A stretch of 64,000 nt of DNA from Lachnospiraceae bacterium. Lineage in GTDB: Bacteria > Bacillota > Clostridia > Lachnospirales > Lachnospiraceae. The DNA lies in contig JAFRRM010000015.1 of NCBI GenBank assembly GCA_017428105.1, positions 62,001 through 126,000 on the forward strand, given 5' to 3'. The translations under genes were made by a program, and so were the position numbers. Within the stretch, counting starts at the first letter, position 1; each line of letters begins with the position of its first letter. The notes beneath the pieces are model-generated. The model made no database searches, was not told where the DNA came from, and was given only the letters and a program-made list of their open reading frames with translations. Shown here piece after piece: positions 53,694 to 61,530 of the stretch.

Positions 53694-54661
53694 GCCTGCT
53701 CCTTCCTGCGGGGGTCGGGCGTGATCTCGGGGCTGGCCATGTCGCTTTCCTGCAGGATATAGACGGGACGGTCCTTCGCCTCCAGGTAGATGTGGGAAAT
53801 GTATTCGCCCACGATGCCCAGGGAAAGCTGCAGCGTGCCGCCCAGGAAGAGCATCACGCACAGCAGGGAGGCGTAGCCGGGCACGTCCTTGCCCATGATC
53901 AGCGTCTTGATCAGGGTGATCAGCAGATAGAGGGTGGCGCCGATGAACAGGAGGATGCCCGAATTCCGGATCAGCTTCAGCGGCTTCACGGTAAAGGACG
54001 TGATGCCGTCGACGGCATATTTCAGCAGGCTGCGGAAGCTCCACTTGCTGGTCCCCATCGTGCGCTCCACGTTTTCATAGGGGATCCATACCGTATCGAA
54101 CCCGACCCAGACGAAGATGCCCTTGGAGAAGCGCTCCACTTCGGACAGTTTCAGGATGGCGTCCACCATGGGGCGGCTCATCATGCGGAAATCCACCGCG
54201 TTCTGAGGCATTTTCACGTCCGAAAGAGAATTGCTGAAGCGGTAAAACAGGCCGGAGATGTGGCTCGTGAGGCTCTTTTCGCCTTTCCGGCTTTTGCGGC
54301 AGGCCGCCGCACAGTCGTGCCCGGCCTCGATCTCCCTGATCATTTCCGGGATCAGGGCGGGCGGATGCTGCAGGTCCGCGTCCATCACGATCACATAATC
54401 CCCCGTGCTGTGCTTTAAGCCGGCGTACATGGCGGCTTCCTTGCCGAAATTGCGGGAGAAGGAAAGGTAATGGACCCGTTCGTGGTCCCGGCTCAGACGG
54501 CGCAGGATCTCCAGCGTCCCGTCACGGGAACCGTCGTTGATGAAAATATAGTGAAAACAGTATCCCTCCACCGCGGAAAGGACGCGTTCGCTTTCTTGCA
54601 GAAAGCTGTCCAGGACCTCCGCTTCATTGTAGCAGGGAACGATGATGTCTACCGAATGCAT
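53690..54661 (-). CDS. GT2 glycosyltransferase (GtrB/CsbB type)
   Basis: A 323-residue enzyme with a GT-A catalytic domain (IIVPCYNEAEVLDSFL, IVMDADLQHPPALIPEMI with the DAD metal site) and two C-terminal membrane helices. This type loads a sugar onto undecaprenyl phosphate at the inner face. The ATG at 54661 gives the normal N-terminus; longer in-frame starts up to 54760 would overlap the promoter. It is the first gene of the glycosylation operon. Confidence 0.92.
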   Translation of the reverse strand: MHSVDIIVPCYNEAEVLDSFLQESERVLSAVEGYCFHYIFINDGSRDGTLEILRRLSRDHERVHYLSFSRNFGKEAAMYAGLKHSTGDYVIVMDADLQHPPALIPEMIREIEAGHDCAAACRKSRKGEKSLTSHISGLFYRFSNSLSDVKMPQNAVDFRMMSRPMVDAILKLSEVERFSKGIFVWVGFDTVWIPYENVERTMGTSKWSFRSLLKYAVDGITSFTVKPLKLIRNSGILLFIGATLYLLITLIKTLIMGKDVPGYASLLCVMLFLGGTLQLSLGIVGEYISHIYLEAKDRPVYILQESDMASPEITPDPRRKEQA

Positions 54662-54748
54662 AGATTGGGTGCTCCGTTTCGCCTGTTCCCGGCGGCGCGG
54701 CCGTCCGGAAACAATAAAAATCCGCATGAGCCGATGCTCATCTTTTTT

Positions 54749-54777
54749 ATTATAGGACAAAGGCGTTCAATTGTAAA
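54749..54777 (-). promoter_or_regulatory. sigma-A promoter of the glycosylation operon
   Basis: Read on the minus strand: TTTACA (54777-54772), 17 bases, TATAAT (54754-54749). The -10 box lies about 88 bases before the GT2 start. Confidence 0.65.
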
Positions 54778-54804
54778 CAGAAAACAGGGGATTTCACAGA
54801 GAAA

Positions 54805-55080
54805 TCAGGGCGCGTCCGCATCGGACCCGCCGCCTTCCTCCGGCTCCTCGGGCCGTTCCTCCGGCGGTGCGAGCAGGGACTCCTGCCGCTTTTTGGCCGC
54901 TTTCAGGAACAGGATGAAGATGTAAAGCAGAATGGGGAGCGCGATGGTCATCCCCAGCGTGGCTTTGAAAATGACCTGCGCCTTTTCCCCGCCGCTGAGC
55001 GCGGAGATGAAGCAGACCACGTACAGGGAGAGCAGGATGACGATGACGGCGACGGCTCCGATCCGCTGGAATTTTTTCAT
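54805..55080 (-). CDS. small two-helix membrane protein
   Basis: A 91-residue protein with two membrane helices (AVAVIVILLSLYVVCFISAL and GMTIALPILLYIFILFL) and an acidic, Pro-rich tail. The ATG at 55080 is chosen because AAAGAGAG lies just before it; the in-frame ATG at 55098 would include that site. The family is not recognised, though short proteins of this layout are common in Clostridia. It is divergent from gmk. Confidence 0.75.
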   Translation of the reverse strand: MKKFQRIGAVAVIVILLSLYVVCFISALSGGEKAQVIFKATLGMTIALPILLYIFILFLKAAKKRQESLLAPPEERPEEPEEGGGSDADAP

Positions 55081-55097
55081 GGGACTTCTCTCTTTCA

Positions 55098-55126
55098 TTG
55101 ACGAAAGTTTTCAGATGGATTATAAT
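55098..55126 (+). promoter_or_regulatory. sigma-A promoter of the gmk operon
   Basis: TTGACG (55098-55103), 17 bases, TATAAT (55121-55126), 39 bases before the gmk start. Confidence 0.7.
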
Positions 55127-55165
55127 GAAAAAACACTGGATTGTCAACGAAGGCGGGGAGACGCG

Positions 55166-55840
55166 ATGGCAAAAAAACGAACAAAAAAAGGCGCGCTGCT
55201 GGTGATCTCGGGATTTTCCGGCGTAGGGAAGGGGACGGTGATCCGTCACCTCATGAGCACGCATCCGGATTACGCCTTTTCGGTGTCGGCCACCACCCGG
55301 CCGCCCCGTCCGGGAGAAGTGCACGGGAAGGATTATTTCTTCGTGGACCGCGACACCTTCGAAAAGTGGGTGGAGGAGGATAAATTCCTGGAGTATGCCC
55401 GCTTCTTCGAAAAGGCGTACGGGACGCTGAAGGATCACGTGGAGGACCTCAGGAACCAGGGGAAGACCGTGATCCTGGACATCGAGGTGGAAGGCGCCCG
55501 CAACGTCATGAAGGCGTGCCCCGAAGCGGTCTCGGTGTACATCATCCCGCCCAGCGCCGCGGAACTTAAACGCCGCATCGAAGGCCGCGGGACGGAGACG
55601 AAGGAGCAGATCCGCGCCCGGATGGAAAAAGCCTTAAGCGAGGCCGACATCGTCCCGGAATACCGCCATCTGGTGGTGAACGACGAAGCGGACGCCGCGG
55701 CCGAGGAGATCCACGGTCTGCTGAACCGCCGCAAAAAGACCCGCATGCCGCGGGAAGACGCGCTGGAACTGACGAAACAGATCCAGGCTGATCTGAGGAA
55801 CTTCTTGCAAGAAGAAGAAAACTGTGATAAGATAAATTGA
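55166..55840 (+). CDS. gmk: guanylate kinase
   Basis: A 224-residue enzyme converting GMP to GDP. The P-loop is SGFSGVGKGT, the substrate loop is SVSATTRPPRPGEVHGKDY, and ILDIEVEGARNV is typical. The ATG at 55166 gives a short basic N-terminal lead before the P-loop. It is followed by rpoZ after 31 bases, the usual pair in Bacillota. Confidence 0.96.
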   Translation: MAKKRTKKGALLVISGFSGVGKGTVIRHLMSTHPDYAFSVSATTRPPRPGEVHGKDYFFVDRDTFEKWVEEDKFLEYARFFEKAYGTLKDHVEDLRNQGKTVILDIEVEGARNVMKACPEAVSVYIIPPSAAELKRRIEGRGTETKEQIRARMEKALSEADIVPEYRHLVVNDEADAAAEEIHGLLNRRKKTRMPREDALELTKQIQADLRNFLQEEENCDKIN

Positions 55841-55871
55841 TGCATTCTGATTATTCAAAGGAGTTTACGAT

Positions 55872-56339
55872 ATGCTGCATCCTTCTTATTCCGAACTGAT
55901 GACCAAGGTCAATGAGGACGCCGGCCAGTCCCTGGTGCAGAGCCGCTACACCATCGTGATGAGCACCGCCAAGCGGGCCCGCCAGCTGGTGGACAAGGGC
56001 TACCACGCCCTGCCGGATCATTCCAGAAAGCCGCTTTCCATCGCGGTGGATGAGCTGTACGACGGAGACATCCGCATCCTGACCGAAGAAGAGGACGCGG
56101 AATACCGGGAGCGCTTCGCCTCCAAACTGGCGGAGGAAGCCGCCCGCCGCGCCGCCGAAGAAGCGGCCCGCCGCGCCGAGGAGGAAGCCCTGCGCCAGGC
56201 GGATCTGGAAGCCATGAAGCGCGAGAGCGACGAAGAGGATGACGACGAGGAAGACGAAGAATACGATGAGGACGCCGCCCTGACCGCCGCCGCCGAAGCT
56301 TTCTTCGCCGATGAAAAAGAGGACAGCGGAGAGGTCTGA
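55872..56339 (+). CDS. rpoZ: RNA polymerase omega subunit with long acidic tail
   Basis: A 155-residue protein. The first 75 residues fit omega (HPSYSELMTKV, SRYTIVMSTAKRARQLVDKG, KPLSIAVDELYDG). The rest is a charged helical stretch (Ala/Glu/Arg repeats) that ends in a strongly acidic tail (about 115-155). Usual omega proteins have 65-100 residues. The start of rimO overlaps the stop by one base. Confidence 0.9.
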   Translation: MLHPSYSELMTKVNEDAGQSLVQSRYTIVMSTAKRARQLVDKGYHALPDHSRKPLSIAVDELYDGDIRILTEEEDAEYRERFASKLAEEAARRAAEEAARRAEEEALRQADLEAMKRESDEEDDDEEDEEYDEDAALTAAAEAFFADEKEDSGEV

Positions 56340-57670
56340 TGGCCGCCGTCTATTTTCTGTCCCTGGGATGCGACAAGAACCTGACGGACTCGGAAGCCAT
56401 GCTCGGCCTGCTGCAGAAAGCAGGCCACCGCTTCACGGACGATCCGGCGGAGGCTGACGTCATCGTCGTCAACACCTGCTCCTTCATCGGGGACGCCAAG
56501 GAAGAAAGCATCCGGGCCATCCTGGACATGGCTTCCTATAAGGAGTCCGGCCGGTGCCGCGCGCTGATCGCGGCCGGCTGTCTGGCGGAACGCTACCAGG
56601 ACCAGATCCTGCGGGAACTGCCGGAACTGGACGCCGTGCTGGGCACGGCGTCGTATCCGCATATCACGGAAGCCGTGGAAACGGTGCTGGCGGACAAAAA
56701 CGCCGCGCCGTTCGCCTGCTTTGACGACAGAAACGCCCTGCCGCTCGTACGGGACCGGATCCTGACCACGGGCGGATATTACGCCTATCTGAAGATCGCC
56801 GAGGGCTGCGACAAATACTGCACCTACTGCGCGATCCCCTTCGTCCGGGGACGGTACCGCAGCATCCCGATGGAGGAGCTGGAGATCCAGGCGCGCGCGC
56901 TGGCGGAAAAAGGCGTGCGGGAACTGATCCTGGTGGCGCAGGAGACCACGCTGTACGGGACGGACCTGTACGGCCGGAAAGCGCTGCCGGACCTGCTGAA
57001 GAAACTGGAAGAGATCCCCGGCATCGTCTGGATCCGCCTACTGTACGGCTATCCCGAGGAACTGACGGAGGAGATGATCGAGACCATCGGCGCCTCCGGC
57101 AAGATCTGCCATTATCTGGACCTGCCCATCCAGCACGCCGCGGACACGGTGCTGGCGCGGATGGGACGGCGCACGAACCGGCGGGAGGTCACGGACCTGA
57201 TCCGTCGCCTGCGCGAACGGATCCCGGACATCGCCCTGCGCACCACTCTGATCGCGGGCTTCCCCGGCGAAACGGAGGAGGAGCATCGGGAAAATCTGGA
57301 TTTCATCCGGGAGATCGGCTTCGACCGCCTGGGCGTTTTCTGCTATTCCCGCGAAGAGGGCACGGCCGCGTACAAAATGCCCGGCCAGGTCCCCAAGCGC
57401 ACGAAGGAGCGCCGCCGGAAGGAACTTATGCTGGCGCAGCAGGAGATCGCCTTTGAAAAGGCCCGCGCCATGAAGGGCCGCGTCCTGACCGTCATGACGG
57501 AAGGATACCTGCCCGATGACGGCGTTTATGCGGGCCGCAGCTATATGGACGCGCCCGACGTGGACGGCCTGGTGTTCTTTGAGGACGACCGGGACCGGGA
57601 CAGCGGGAGCTTTGCGGACGTCCGCATCACGGAAGCCCGGGGATATGACCTGGTGGGGGAGGTATTATGA
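56339..57670 (+). CDS. rimO: ribosomal protein S12 methylthiotransferase
   Basis: A 443-residue radical SAM enzyme. The N-terminal cluster cysteines are in LGCDKN, NTCSF and AAGCLAERY; the radical SAM motif is CDKYCTYCAIPFVRG; a C-terminal TRAM domain follows. RimO adds a methylthio group to an Asp of S12. LGCDKNLTDSE favours RimO over MiaB. Confidence 0.95.
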   Translation: MAAVYFLSLGCDKNLTDSEAMLGLLQKAGHRFTDDPAEADVIVVNTCSFIGDAKEESIRAILDMASYKESGRCRALIAAGCLAERYQDQILRELPELDAVLGTASYPHITEAVETVLADKNAAPFACFDDRNALPLVRDRILTTGGYYAYLKIAEGCDKYCTYCAIPFVRGRYRSIPMEELEIQARALAEKGVRELILVAQETTLYGTDLYGRKALPDLLKKLEEIPGIVWIRLLYGYPEELTEEMIETIGASGKICHYLDLPIQHAADTVLARMGRRTNRREVTDLIRRLRERIPDIALRTTLIAGFPGETEEEHRENLDFIREIGFDRLGVFCYSREEGTAAYKMPGQVPKRTKERRRKELMLAQQEIAFEKARAMKGRVLTVMTEGYLPDDGVYAGRSYMDAPDVDGLVFFEDDRDRDSGSFADVRITEARGYDLVGEVL

Positions 57671-58209
57671 ATACGCCCAATAAACTGACGGTCTTTCGCA
57701 TGGCGACGGTCCCGGTGATCGTCGCGGTCCTGTGCCTGGGACGGCCGGAGATCCTCTGGCTGCGCATCGCCGGCGTCCTGTTCGTGATCGCGTCGCTGAC
57801 GGATCTGCTGGACGGCCATCTGGCCCGCAAGTACCATCAGATCACGAATTTCGGCAAGCTCATGGATCCGCTGGCGGACAAACTGCTGGTCTGTTCGGTG
57901 CTGATCTGCCTGACCGAATGGGGGCACGTGCCCGTGTGGGCCGTGATCCTGATCGTGGCCCGGGAGTTTGCCATCAGCGGCATCCGCCTGATCGCGGCCG
58001 AGAAGGGCGTCATCCTGGCGGCCAGCCGCATCGCGAAGATCAAAACGAACGCCCAGGTCTTCTGGGTGATCTGGATCATGGCGAGCCTGCCGGTCAGCTT
58101 CCGGGAGCCCGTCGCGCTGATCCTGATGGCGGCCTCCGTGATCCTGACCGTCGTCTCGCTGATCGATTACGTCGTCAAAAACAAGGATTTATTCAAGGAC
58201 CTGAAATGA
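57667..58209 (+). CDS. pgsA: phosphatidylglycerophosphate synthase
   Basis: A 180-residue CDP-alcohol phosphatidyltransferase. The motif DLLDGHLARKYHQITNFG plus KLMDPLADKLL holds the conserved Asp residues (DxxDGxxAR...GxxxDxxxD). It uses the CDP-diacylglycerol made by CdsA (8788-9600). The start overlaps the rimO stop by four bases. Confidence 0.95.
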   Translation: MNTPNKLTVFRMATVPVIVAVLCLGRPEILWLRIAGVLFVIASLTDLLDGHLARKYHQITNFGKLMDPLADKLLVCSVLICLTEWGHVPVWAVILIVAREFAISGIRLIAAEKGVILAASRIAKIKTNAQVFWVIWIMASLPVSFREPVALILMAASVILTVVSLIDYVVKNKDLFKDLK

Positions 58210-58553
58210 TCTGGCTGAAGGAACTGTACTGGAGTGAGAAAGCCCGCGCGAAGGGAAAGAGCCTGGTGCGCGCGGCGGAAGGCGGCAGGAAGAGCAAGTT
58301 CGATTCCTGGTGGCTCATTACGCTCTCGCAGTATCCGGACGGCCAGATAGACCTGTTCCCGATATCGGATCTGAAGTGCAGGCTCTTCAGCCCCGAAAAG
58401 ACGGTAGTCCTGGGCCTGGCGGCCAGCAAGGCGGAAGCGTTCGGCCTGCTGGAGCAGATGGCCAATGACTGCCTGAAAGCGGGCGGCGGTCCGGCGCTCA
58501 AAGCGCATTTCGCCGGCAAGGCCGTCACGGACTGGAGGGGGGTGAGCGTATAG
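58206..58553 (+). CDS. small conserved-looking protein of unknown function
   Basis: A 115-residue soluble protein (KSKFDSWWLITLSQYPDGQI, DLFPISDLKCRLFSPEKTVV). No family is recognised. The ATG overlaps the pgsA stop. The last codons run through a GGGGGG tract, where a -1 slip would lead into the DUF2953 frame. Confidence 0.75.
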   Translation: MIWLKELYWSEKARAKGKSLVRAAEGGRKSKFDSWWLITLSQYPDGQIDLFPISDLKCRLFSPEKTVVLGLAASKAEAFGLLEQMANDCLKAGGGPALKAHFAGKAVTDWRGVSV

Positions 58554-58636
58554 GTACCGTACTCGCCATCCTGCTGGGGATCCTGAAATGGCTGGGGATC
58601 CTCGCCGGCGGTCTGATCGCCCTGATCCTGCTCCTC

Positions 58637-59596
58637 GTGCTCCTGATCTGCCTGGTGCCCGTCCGCTACCGGATCAAAGCCCGGGTCGCGGAGGGATTCA
58701 AGGCCAAAGGCGGCGTCAGCTGGCTGCTCCGTCTGATCCACGTGACGTTCGCCGCCATCAACGCCCAGATCCTCTGCCGGGTCAGACTGCTGGGCTTCTG
58801 CCTCAAGAAGCTCCACCTCGGAAAATGGGGCGAAGAAGAACCGGAAAAGACCGGGGACGCTTCGGAAACTTCCGAAGAAACAGACAAAGAGACAGAAAGC
58901 AAAGAGAAAAAGCAGAACAGAAAATCCGAAGCCAAAACCTCCGGTCCGGACAAAGACGATGCGGACGAAGAGGGGAAGAAGGATCCGGAAGAAGAAAAGA
59001 AACCGAATAAAAAGCCCGACAAATACGAAGCCATGTTCAAGGCTCTGGAAGAGCGGGAAAAGAAAAAAGAAGCTGAAAAAACCAAAGCCGCGGCCGGGGA
59101 AACGGCTGACGAAGCATCTTCCGACGATCCTTCCGCGGGGACGGCCGAAAAGATCCAGGCCTTCATCGACAAGGTCACGGATTTCTGGGACGACGAAAAG
59201 AACCGCGACGCGGTCGCCCTCATCGAGCGGCAGCTGCTGCGGCTGGGCAGGCACCTGCTGCCCACCCATTTCCTGCTGGAAGGCAGGATCGGCCTGAAGG
59301 ACCCGGGCTCCACCGGCCAGCTGATCGGGAAGATCTACCGCTTCTATCCGCTGTACGGGGAACATATCCGGGTGGACGGCGTGTTCGACCGCAAGACGGT
59401 CGACCTCTATACGGAACTGAAAGGCCGGCTGCGCCTGGGGGTCCTCGTGGAGATCGTGATCCGCCTGCTCCTCAACAAACGCTGCCGCACCTGGGTGAAG
59501 CAGCTGATGAAAAAAGACAAGACGGAAAAAAAGAATAAGCAGCCGGAAGACGCGCAGCGCGGACGAGCCGAAACAGACGAAAACGCAAACGGATAA
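58637..59596 (+). CDS. DUF2953 membrane protein
   Basis: From the GTG at 58637 it encodes 319 residues, with a charged Lys/Glu-rich middle (about 75-165) and a C-terminal part (LLPTHFLLEGRIGLKDPGST, FDRKTVDLYTELKGRL) typical of DUF2953 (YtfI). The same frame is open further upstream to 58547 and encodes the expected N-terminal membrane helix (GTVLAILLGILKWLGILAGG), which the GTG start would cut. No ATG, GTG or TTG lies before that helix; GGAGGGGG stands seven bases before an ATA at 58550. The gene probably starts there or is entered by frameshift. gerW follows, as in Bacillus. Confidence 0.8.
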   Translation: MLLICLVPVRYRIKARVAEGFKAKGGVSWLLRLIHVTFAAINAQILCRVRLLGFCLKKLHLGKWGEEEPEKTGDASETSEETDKETESKEKKQNRKSEAKTSGPDKDDADEEGKKDPEEEKKPNKKPDKYEAMFKALEEREKKKEAEKTKAAAGETADEASSDDPSAGTAEKIQAFIDKVTDFWDDEKNRDAVALIERQLLRLGRHLLPTHFLLEGRIGLKDPGSTGQLIGKIYRFYPLYGEHIRVDGVFDRKTVDLYTELKGRLRLGVLVEIVIRLLLNKRCRTWVKQLMKKDKTEKKNKQPEDAQRGRAETDENANG

Positions 59597-59616
59597 TCAC
59601 CGGGAGGAAGAATACG

Positions 59617-60030
59617 ATGGCGGAGAACAAAAACAAATTCAGCGCGACCATAGAGTCCATGTTCGAAAGCATGAAGGGCATGATCAGCTCCAAGACAGTG
59701 GTGGGAGAGCCGGTCATCATCAATGAGAACACCTTTGTCCTGCCGCTGATGGATGTTTCCGTGGGCGTCGGAGCGGGAGCCAACGTGAACGAGACCTCCG
59801 GCCGCAATCTGGGTGGCGGCGGTCTGGGCGCCAAGTTTTCGCCCAGCGCCGTACTGGTGGTGCAGGACGGAGCGGCCCGCATCATCAACATCCAGGAGCA
59901 GGATAAGATCGTGCATCTGATTGAGACCGCGCCGGATACCGTGAAGACCATCCTGTCCGCCCTGAAGAAGAAGGACAGCAAAAAGGTCGACGCGGCCGTG
60001 GAAAGCGCGTTCGACGACCTGGAGATCTGA
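59617..60030 (+). CDS. gerW: GerW-family sporulation protein (YtfJ)
   Basis: A 137-residue protein with the typical SMKGMISSKTVVGEPVII and a glycine-rich GVGAGANVNETSG segment. In Bacillus YtfJ/GerW is needed for efficient germination. Its presence suggests a spore-forming ancestry but does not prove spore formation. GGGAGGAAG precedes the ATG. Confidence 0.92.
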   Translation: MAENKNKFSATIESMFESMKGMISSKTVVGEPVIINENTFVLPLMDVSVGVGAGANVNETSGRNLGGGGLGAKFSPSAVLVVQDGAARIINIQEQDKIVHLIETAPDTVKTILSALKKKDSKKVDAAVESAFDDLEI

Positions 60031-60068
60031 TTTTTTGCAAATTTTCCGGATTTTTTGAAAATTGCCTC

Positions 60069-60097
60069 TTGCTTTTTTCACGAGGCTTTGCTATAGT
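60069..60097 (+). promoter_or_regulatory. sigma-A promoter of rpmB
   Basis: TTGCTT (60069-60074), 17 bases, TATAGT (60092-60097), about 50 bases before the rpmB start. Confidence 0.65.
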
Positions 60098-60147
60098 ATC
60101 GCTGTTGCGGCTCCTGCCGCTTCAGTTTATCGTAAGGAGGTGCTGTC

Positions 60148-60333
60148 ATGGCGAAATGTGCTGTTTGCGGAAAGGGCGTGCATTTTGGAAACAATGTGAG
60201 CCATTCTCATAGACGTTCCAATCATATCTGGAAGCCCAATGTGAAGTCTGTTCGCGTGAAAGTCGGTGAGGGAACGCAAAAGATGTATGTTTGCACTTCC
60301 TGCCTGAGATCCGGCAAGGTTGAAAGAGCGTAA
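60148..60333 (+). CDS. rpmB: 50S ribosomal protein L28 (zinc-ribbon form)
   Basis: A 61-residue ribosomal protein. Four cysteines in two CxxC pairs (CAVCGKG and CTSCLRSGK) mark the zinc-binding form. HSHRRSNHIWKPNVKSVRVK is typical of L28. AAGGAGG precedes the ATG, and a terminator follows. Confidence 0.97.
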   Translation: MAKCAVCGKGVHFGNNVSHSHRRSNHIWKPNVKSVRVKVGEGTQKMYVCTSCLRSGKVERA

Positions 60334-60356
60334 TCCTTTTTCCTGCGGAATAGACA

Positions 60357-60395
60357 AAGCCCCGGATGTCTCAGTAAAGAGACGCCGGGGCTTTT
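60357..60395 (+). terminator. terminator of rpmB
   Basis: AAGCCCCGG..GTCTC pairs with GAGAC.CCGGGGCTT around AGTAAA and is followed by TTT. Confidence 0.85.
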
Positions 60396-60534
60396 CTGTG
60401 ATTTTTTACAGAATTTATCAACAGGACGGTTGATTTTTTTGGCATCCCCCTGTACAATATGAACCGCCGGTTTTCGCGCGGAAGCGGCGGAAACGGCAGA
60501 CCCCGCCGGTTAGCACCACGAAAGGCAGAAGATC

Positions 60535-61086
60535 ATGAGAAAACAAAGCAAAAGAGTCGCCATTACCAAGGATGCCATTGAATCCGCCTACTTCGACGTT
60601 CTGATCAATAACCCCGAGAAGAAAGTCACCGTCAAGGAGATCTGCGAGACCGCGCAGGTGAACCGGACCACGTTCTATAAGTATTATGAGGACGCGGACC
60701 AGCTGGGCAAGGTCGTCCGCGCCGGAATGGTGGAATATCTGGATGAACTGATGAAGGAGACGATCCCCGAGGACCGCTCCGATGTCTATGAACTGGTCTC
60801 GCGGATCATCACCGCCATCTACCGCGACAAGAAGATCCGCAGCATGTTCCTGCTGCAGCGCAGCGTCGGCATGCACCAGGATTTCTTCGAACTGCTCTGG
60901 AAGCATTATTACGCGCCGAAATTCGGAGCAGTCATGAATGATGACACCTGGATCCGCGTGACCTACTGCAACAGCGCGGTCATCGGCCTGGTGGAAGCTT
61001 GGATCAACGACGGCATGAAGATCTCGCCGGAGAAGATCGCCAACAGCGTGATCGCCTTTGATAAAAGCATAAAGGGCGGAAAATGA
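60535..61086 (+). CDS. TetR-family regulator
   Basis: A 183-residue protein with a TetR-type helix-turn-helix (TVKEICETAQVNRTTFYKYY). The C-terminal part resembles the TetR_C domain of DhaS-type and related regulators, but no ligand can be deduced. The next rightward genes have their own promoter, so its target is not evident. A T-run and hairpin-poor leader precede it. Confidence 0.9.
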   Translation: MRKQSKRVAITKDAIESAYFDVLINNPEKKVTVKEICETAQVNRTTFYKYYEDADQLGKVVRAGMVEYLDELMKETIPEDRSDVYELVSRIITAIYRDKKIRSMFLLQRSVGMHQDFFELLWKHYYAPKFGAVMNDDTWIRVTYCNSAVIGLVEAWINDGMKISPEKIANSVIAFDKSIKGGK

Positions 61087-61087
61087 C

Positions 61088-61116
61088 TTGCGTTTATGCG
61101 GGAAAATGAGTATAAT
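61088..61116 (+). promoter_or_regulatory. sigma-A promoter of the Asp23-DAK2-recG operon
   Basis: TTGCGT (61088-61093), 17 bases, TATAAT (61111-61116), 38 bases before the Asp23 gene. Confidence 0.7.
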
Positions 61117-61154
61117 AATTCACTGACCCGCACAAATGTGAAAGGAGGCTGCTC

Positions 61155-61511
61155 ATGAAGGCCAGCATCAAAACGGAACAAGGCGAAGTGATCATCGATA
61201 CCGAGGTGATCGCGAAATATGCCGGTGGCGTCGCCGTGGAATGTTTCGGCGTCGTCGGCATGGCCGCCATGAATATGAAGGACGGCATCGCCCAGCTGCT
61301 GAAGAAGGAAAATCTGGCGCAGGGCATCAGCGTCCAGGTGAACGAGGGCAAGCTCCTGCTGGAGTTCCACGTGATCGTGGCCTACGGCGTCAGCATCGCC
61401 GCCGTCTCGGACAACCTGGTCGAAAACGTAAAATATAAAGTCGAGGCTTTCACCGGGATCCCGGTGGAGAAGGTGAACGTATTTGTGGAAGGCGTTCGCC
61501 TGATCGATTAA
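61155..61511 (+). CDS. Asp23/Gls24 family protein (YloU-like)
   Basis: A 118-residue protein of the Asp23 family (VIAKYAGGVAVECFGVVGMA, VEKVNVFVEGVRL). Members bind envelope partners or act as small accessory proteins. The pairing with a DAK2 protein is almost universal in Bacillota. GAAAGGAGG precedes the ATG. Confidence 0.94.
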   Translation: MKASIKTEQGEVIIDTEVIAKYAGGVAVECFGVVGMAAMNMKDGIAQLLKKENLAQGISVQVNEGKLLLEFHVIVAYGVSIAAVSDNLVENVKYKVEAFTGIPVEKVNVFVEGVRLID

Positions 61512-61530
61512 ACCCGGGAGGAAGCGGTAC

